Source: Clostridia bacterium
Lineage (GTDB): Bacteria; Bacillota; Clostridia; TANB77; CAG-508
Assembly (NCBI GenBank): GCA_900753165.1
Contig: CAADYC010000021.1
Location: forward strand, 1 to 26,171
Length of the DNA stretch: 26,171 nucleotides
Direction: 5' to 3'
Made by a program: the position numbers and the translations under genes. The notes beneath the pieces are model-generated. The model ran no database searches, was not told the DNA's origin, and worked only from the letters and a program-made list of their open reading frames with translations. How positions within the stretch are numbered: the stretch's first letter is position 1; every line of letters starts with the position of its first letter. Positions 24,116 through 26,171 of the stretch are shown here, one piece after another.

Positions 24116-24726
24116 AGGCAATTATTGGAAATGATGAAAATCAAGGTAATAATAAAAGGAAGATTGAAAATTTAGTTTTTCTGGTGATTTTATTAATAGT
24201 AACAGTTGTAATTATAAATTATGTTTGGAGTGGAGAAAAAAGTTCTAATAAAAATGTGACAAATTCATCAGGAAAACAACTTGCAACAACAAAGAATACT
24301 CAAACCACAGGAAAAACAAATCAAAAAAATACAACAAATAATAATGATTTAGAACAGAGATTAGAAAATATATTGTCTAATATTGATGGAGTTGGAGATG
24401 TAAAGGTTTTTATTAATTATTCGGAGACTTCAGAAACGGTTGCGATGTATAATGAAAATTCAAAGAAAAGTACAACAGAAGAAACAGATAAATCAGGTGG
24501 TGTTAGAAAAGTTGAACAAACTGATTCTCAAAAAGAGATTGTGTATCAAGAAGAAAATGGAAATAAGACTCCAATAGTTCAAAAAACTGTTGAGCCTAAA
24601 ATAGAAGGGGCTATTATTACTGCTAAAGGTGCTTCAGATATAAATGTAAAAACAAATATTATTCAGGCAGTAGAAGCGGCGACAGGCCTTGCTACTCATA
24701 AAATACAAGTATTTCAAGGAAACTGA
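24097..24726 (+). CDS. spoIIIAG: Stage III sporulation protein AG
   Basis: SpoIIIAG forms a large ring between the two membranes around the forespore. The 209-residue protein has a short cytoplasmic start, a membrane helix (about 27-45), a Thr/Asn/Lys-rich linker, then the ring-building domain: LEQRLENILSNIDGVGDVKVFINYSE, a beta insertion with KSTTEETDKSGG, and EPKIEGAIITAKGASDINVKTNIIQAVEAATG in family order. The site GGGGTGAG lies nine bases before the ATG inside the end of spoIIIAF. Confidence 0.95.
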   Translation: MFKNKLKAIIGNDENQGNNKRKIENLVFLVILLIVTVVIINYVWSGEKSSNKNVTNSSGKQLATTKNTQTTGKTNQKNTTNNNDLEQRLENILSNIDGVGDVKVFINYSETSETVAMYNENSKKSTTEETDKSGGVRKVEQTDSQKEIVYQEENGNKTPIVQKTVEPKIEGAIITAKGASDINVKTNIIQAVEAATGLATHKIQVFQGN

Positions 24727-24794
24727 TTCTGTTTTATCTTTTTGGGAATGAGTTAGCTGTTCGAACAAAGCAAGTTACAGATAAATTAAGTTTT

Positions 24795-24830
24795 AGTGCT
24801 GTTCTTTTTGAGACATTTTTTAAAATGAAA
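24795..24830 (+). repeat. Degraded palindromic element in the spoIIIAG-spoIIIAH gap
   Basis: AGTGCTGTTCTTTTTGAGAC followed by ATTTTTTAAAAT resembles the GGGGACGGTTCTGTTTGAGAC element at 7361. It lies in an unusually wide 157-base gap inside the operon; the rest of that gap holds nothing else I can identify. Confidence 0.5.
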
Positions 24831-24883
24831 AAAGATACTTTATTGAGATAGCAAAAATTTTATAAAAAGGAGAAAAATAAAAG

Positions 24884-25529
24884 ATGAAATTTTTGAAGAA
24901 AAATCAAGTTATAATATATGTTACAGCTTTAATGTTAGTTGTAGCAGGGTATTTGAATTTTACTGCAAATGGAGATTTTAAAAGTGCTGTTCAAACTGCT
25001 AGTTCTGAAGAAGAATTAGAGAAAATGGCTAATATTGGTGATGCACAATTAGTAAGCAGTAATGTGGTTAGTGAAAATGAGGTTATTAATCGGTAATGTA
25101 ATAAAAAATGATAATATTGTAGAAAATAAAAATGATGTAAAAAATGAAACTGTAGAAACAAGTAGTAAATCTTCTGATAGTAATGATGAATATTTTTCAA
25201 CGTCAAAATTGGATAGAGATACAATGTATTCACAAATGTTAGAAACATATGAAAAAATTTTAAATAGTAATAATTCTTTAGAAACACAAAAACAGTCAGC
25301 AACAGAGGAAATTAAGAAAATAAATGATATTAAAAATAAAATTATGATTTGTGAAAATTTGATAAAAACAAAGGGATTTGAAAATAGTGTTATTTTTGTA
25401 AATGATGATAGTATAAGTATTATTGTTAAGGATGAACAACTTACAACTGAAAAGGTTGCTCAAATCCAAAATATTATTTCTAGGGAAATGAATGCTAAAA
25501 TTGAAAATATACATATTTCAAATAAATAA
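24884..25529 (+). pseudogene. spoIIIAH: spoIIIAH with a one-base frameshift
   Basis: SpoIIIAH spans the mother-cell-derived membrane and binds forespore SpoIIQ to form the channel. The first frame gives a membrane helix (QVIIYVTALMLVVAGYLNFT) and a linker, then stops after 70 residues at EVINR. Deleting the C at 25091 joins it to GNVIKNDNIVENKND and the YscJ/FliF-like domain: DRDTMYSQMLETYEKILN, ENLIKTKGFENSVIFVNDD and a closing IENIHISNK. The restored length is 214, against 218 in B. subtilis. GGAGA lies before the ATG. As written, neither half would make a working protein, since the membrane anchor is cut from the binding domain. A base-call error or recent mutation is the likely cause. Confidence 0.88.
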
Positions 25530-25540
25530 GAATTAAAATT

Positions 25541-25566
25541 ATCCTCCAGTTATAGCTGGAGGATTT
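25541..25566 (+). terminator. Hairpin ending the spoIIIA operon
   Basis: ATCCTCCAG (25541-25549) pairs perfectly with CTGGAGGAT (25556-25564) over a six-base loop. Only three T residues follow, so it is a moderate terminator. It lies 11 bases after the spoIIIAH stop. Confidence 0.7.
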
Positions 25567-25651
25567 AATAATGTTATATAAAAATAAGAGTATATAATAT
25601 ATAAAAACAAAAGAAAATTTAACTTAAGAATTGAGCAGAAATTAAAACTAA

Positions 25652-25858
25652 TTAGGTATAATTTTCTGTAATTTTTTTAATATATTCTCCTATTTCCTCA
25701 TTGGTTAAATCTAATTCTAAAATTAGTTTTTTTAAAATATCTCTTCTAGGAAAAGCTTGCTCATTGTCTATTCTTACATATTGTCTTAAAGAAACTCCTA
25801 GTTTTTCAGACATTTCTTCCTGAGTTAAATTTTTTAATTTTCTTTTTTCTTTTATCAT
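25652..25858 (-). CDS. Small XRE-family helix-turn-helix regulator
   Basis: The 68-residue product is a single Cro/C1-type DNA-binding domain: MIKEKRKLKNLTQEEMSEKL is helix 1 to the first half of the HTH. GVSLRQYVRIDNEQAFPRRD is the recognition helix region, with Arg and Tyr where the family contacts DNA, and a leucine-rich closing helix (LKKLILELDLTNEEIGEYIKKI) follows. No extra sensing or peptidase domain is present, so it is likely a repressor that acts as a dimer. AAGGTGA lies five bases before the ATG; a GTG nine bases upstream is less well placed. It diverges from the prepilin-like gene and the shared spacer contains a candidate operator. Confidence 0.9.
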   Translation of the reverse strand: MIKEKRKLKNLTQEEMSEKLGVSLRQYVRIDNEQAFPRRDILKKLILELDLTNEEIGEYIKKITENYT

Positions 25859-25923
25859 AAAAATCACCTTAATAATGTTTAAATTTTTTTATAAATTATT
25901 TCATAAATTAATATAAAAATATA

Positions 25924-25953
25924 TTGACTTTTAATGTCACTATAACTTATAAT
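25924..25953 (+). promoter_or_regulatory. Promoter of the prepilin-like gene with candidate XRE operator
   Basis: TTGACT (25924-25929) and TATAAT (25948-25953) have an 18-base spacer. TGTCACT (25935-25941) and AGTGACA (25958-25964) form a perfect inverted repeat that straddles the -10. A third TGTC on the minus strand (25971-25968 within GACATG, next to AACGACA) is ten bases from the second. A repressor bound here would block this promoter. Confidence 0.6.
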
Positions 25954-26017
25954 TAAAAGTGACAAATAACGACATGTTTTAAAAACATAAAAAACAAAGG
26001 AGGAAATTTTTAAAATT

Positions 26018-26171
26018 ATGAAAAAGTTTAAGAAAGTAAAAGGTATTACGCTTGTTGCACTAGTGGTAACTGTAATTGTATTATTATTGCTTGCAGGGAT
26101 TACAATAGCAGCTTTAGGTGGAGAGAATGGATTAATTGCAAGAGTAAAACAATCAAAAGAAAGTTATAGTA
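26018..26171 (+). CDS. Prepilin-like membrane protein, cut off by window edge
   Basis: Only the first 51 codons are present. They give a basic leader MKKFKKVKG followed by ITLVALVVTVIVLLLLAGITIAAL and then GGENGLIARVKQSKES. This is the class III signal and N-terminal helix of type IV prepilin-like or pseudopilin proteins common in gut Clostridia, with cleavage expected after Gly9. Position +5 of the mature protein is Ala rather than the usual Glu. AAAGGAGG (25996-26003) lies 14 bases before the ATG, a rather long spacing. The C-terminal globular part, which would show the role, is outside the window. Confidence 0.8.
   Translation, partial: MKKFKKVKGITLVALVVTVIVLLLLAGITIAALGGENGLIARVKQSKESYS

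Noticed and set aside
25652..25858. XRE gene as an antitoxin of a toxin-antitoxin pair
   Set aside because: No toxin-like small gene is adjacent in the same direction; divergence from a prepilin-like gene fits a repressor better.
1..26171. CRISPR array, defence island, prophage or insertion sequence
   Set aside because: No spaced direct repeats of array type, no cas, nuclease, integrase or transposase genes, and no target-site duplications were seen.

Overview
The window reads as the chromosome of a very AT-rich, endospore-forming Firmicute of the Clostridia type. The reasons are the low G+C content, the A/T-ending codons, strong AGGAGG-type ribosome sites, Gram-positive promoters with 17-bp spacers, and a spoIIIA sporulation operon. 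The exact genus cannot be named from the sequence. No tRNA, rRNA, CRISPR array, insertion sequence or prophage was seen.

Layout. 1-2130: the 5' part of a peroxiredoxin gene (minus), a GNAT acetyltransferase and class II fructose-bisphosphate aldolase. 2133-3911: rqcH (minus). 4083-9142: a DUF2207 membrane protein followed by der, plsY and gpsA, apparently one operon. 9308-11272: a zinc-ribbon protein, a small unknown protein (minus) and a membrane-anchored unknown protein with a TTG start. 11283-11633: RNase P RNA. 11680-15240: an RluD-type pseudouridine synthase (minus), trmB, a DUF4116 repeat protein and 6-phosphofructokinase. 15356-16516: an iron-containing alcohol dehydrogenase. 16586-17484: a small island of three unknown short genes with their own promoters and terminators. 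17516-19474: uvrB (minus). 19678-20985: a five-helix membrane protein with a winged-helix-like middle. 21059-25529: spoIIIAB to spoIIIAH. 25652-26171: an XRE-type regulator diverging from a truncated prepilin-like gene.

How the genes work together. Most are housekeeping: glycolysis (fba, pfk), ribosome quality control and assembly (rqcH, der), phospholipid precursor synthesis (plsY, gpsA), RNA processing and modification (rnpB, pseudouridine synthase, trmB) and DNA repair (uvrB). The spoIIIA genes encode the mother-cell side of the feeding-tube channel between mother cell and forespore. spoIIIAA, the ATPase normally first in that operon, is not at its usual place, and spoIIIAB and spoIIIAH each carry a one-base frameshift.

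Two patterns stand out. First, a family of short palindromic elements (cores such as GGGGACGGTTCTGTTTGAGAC and CGGGATTAGGGG...AATCCCG) lies in at least six intergenic spacers, and one copy appears to serve as the fba terminator. Second, both frameshifts, and three putative extra bases in the glycine tail of the DUF2207 protein, look like a C inserted just before GG. This points to a shared technical or mutational cause. I did not find a clear new defence or mobile system. The best candidates for undescribed biology are the small-gene island at 16.6-17.5 kb and the XRE/prepilin divergent region with a repeated TGTC operator.
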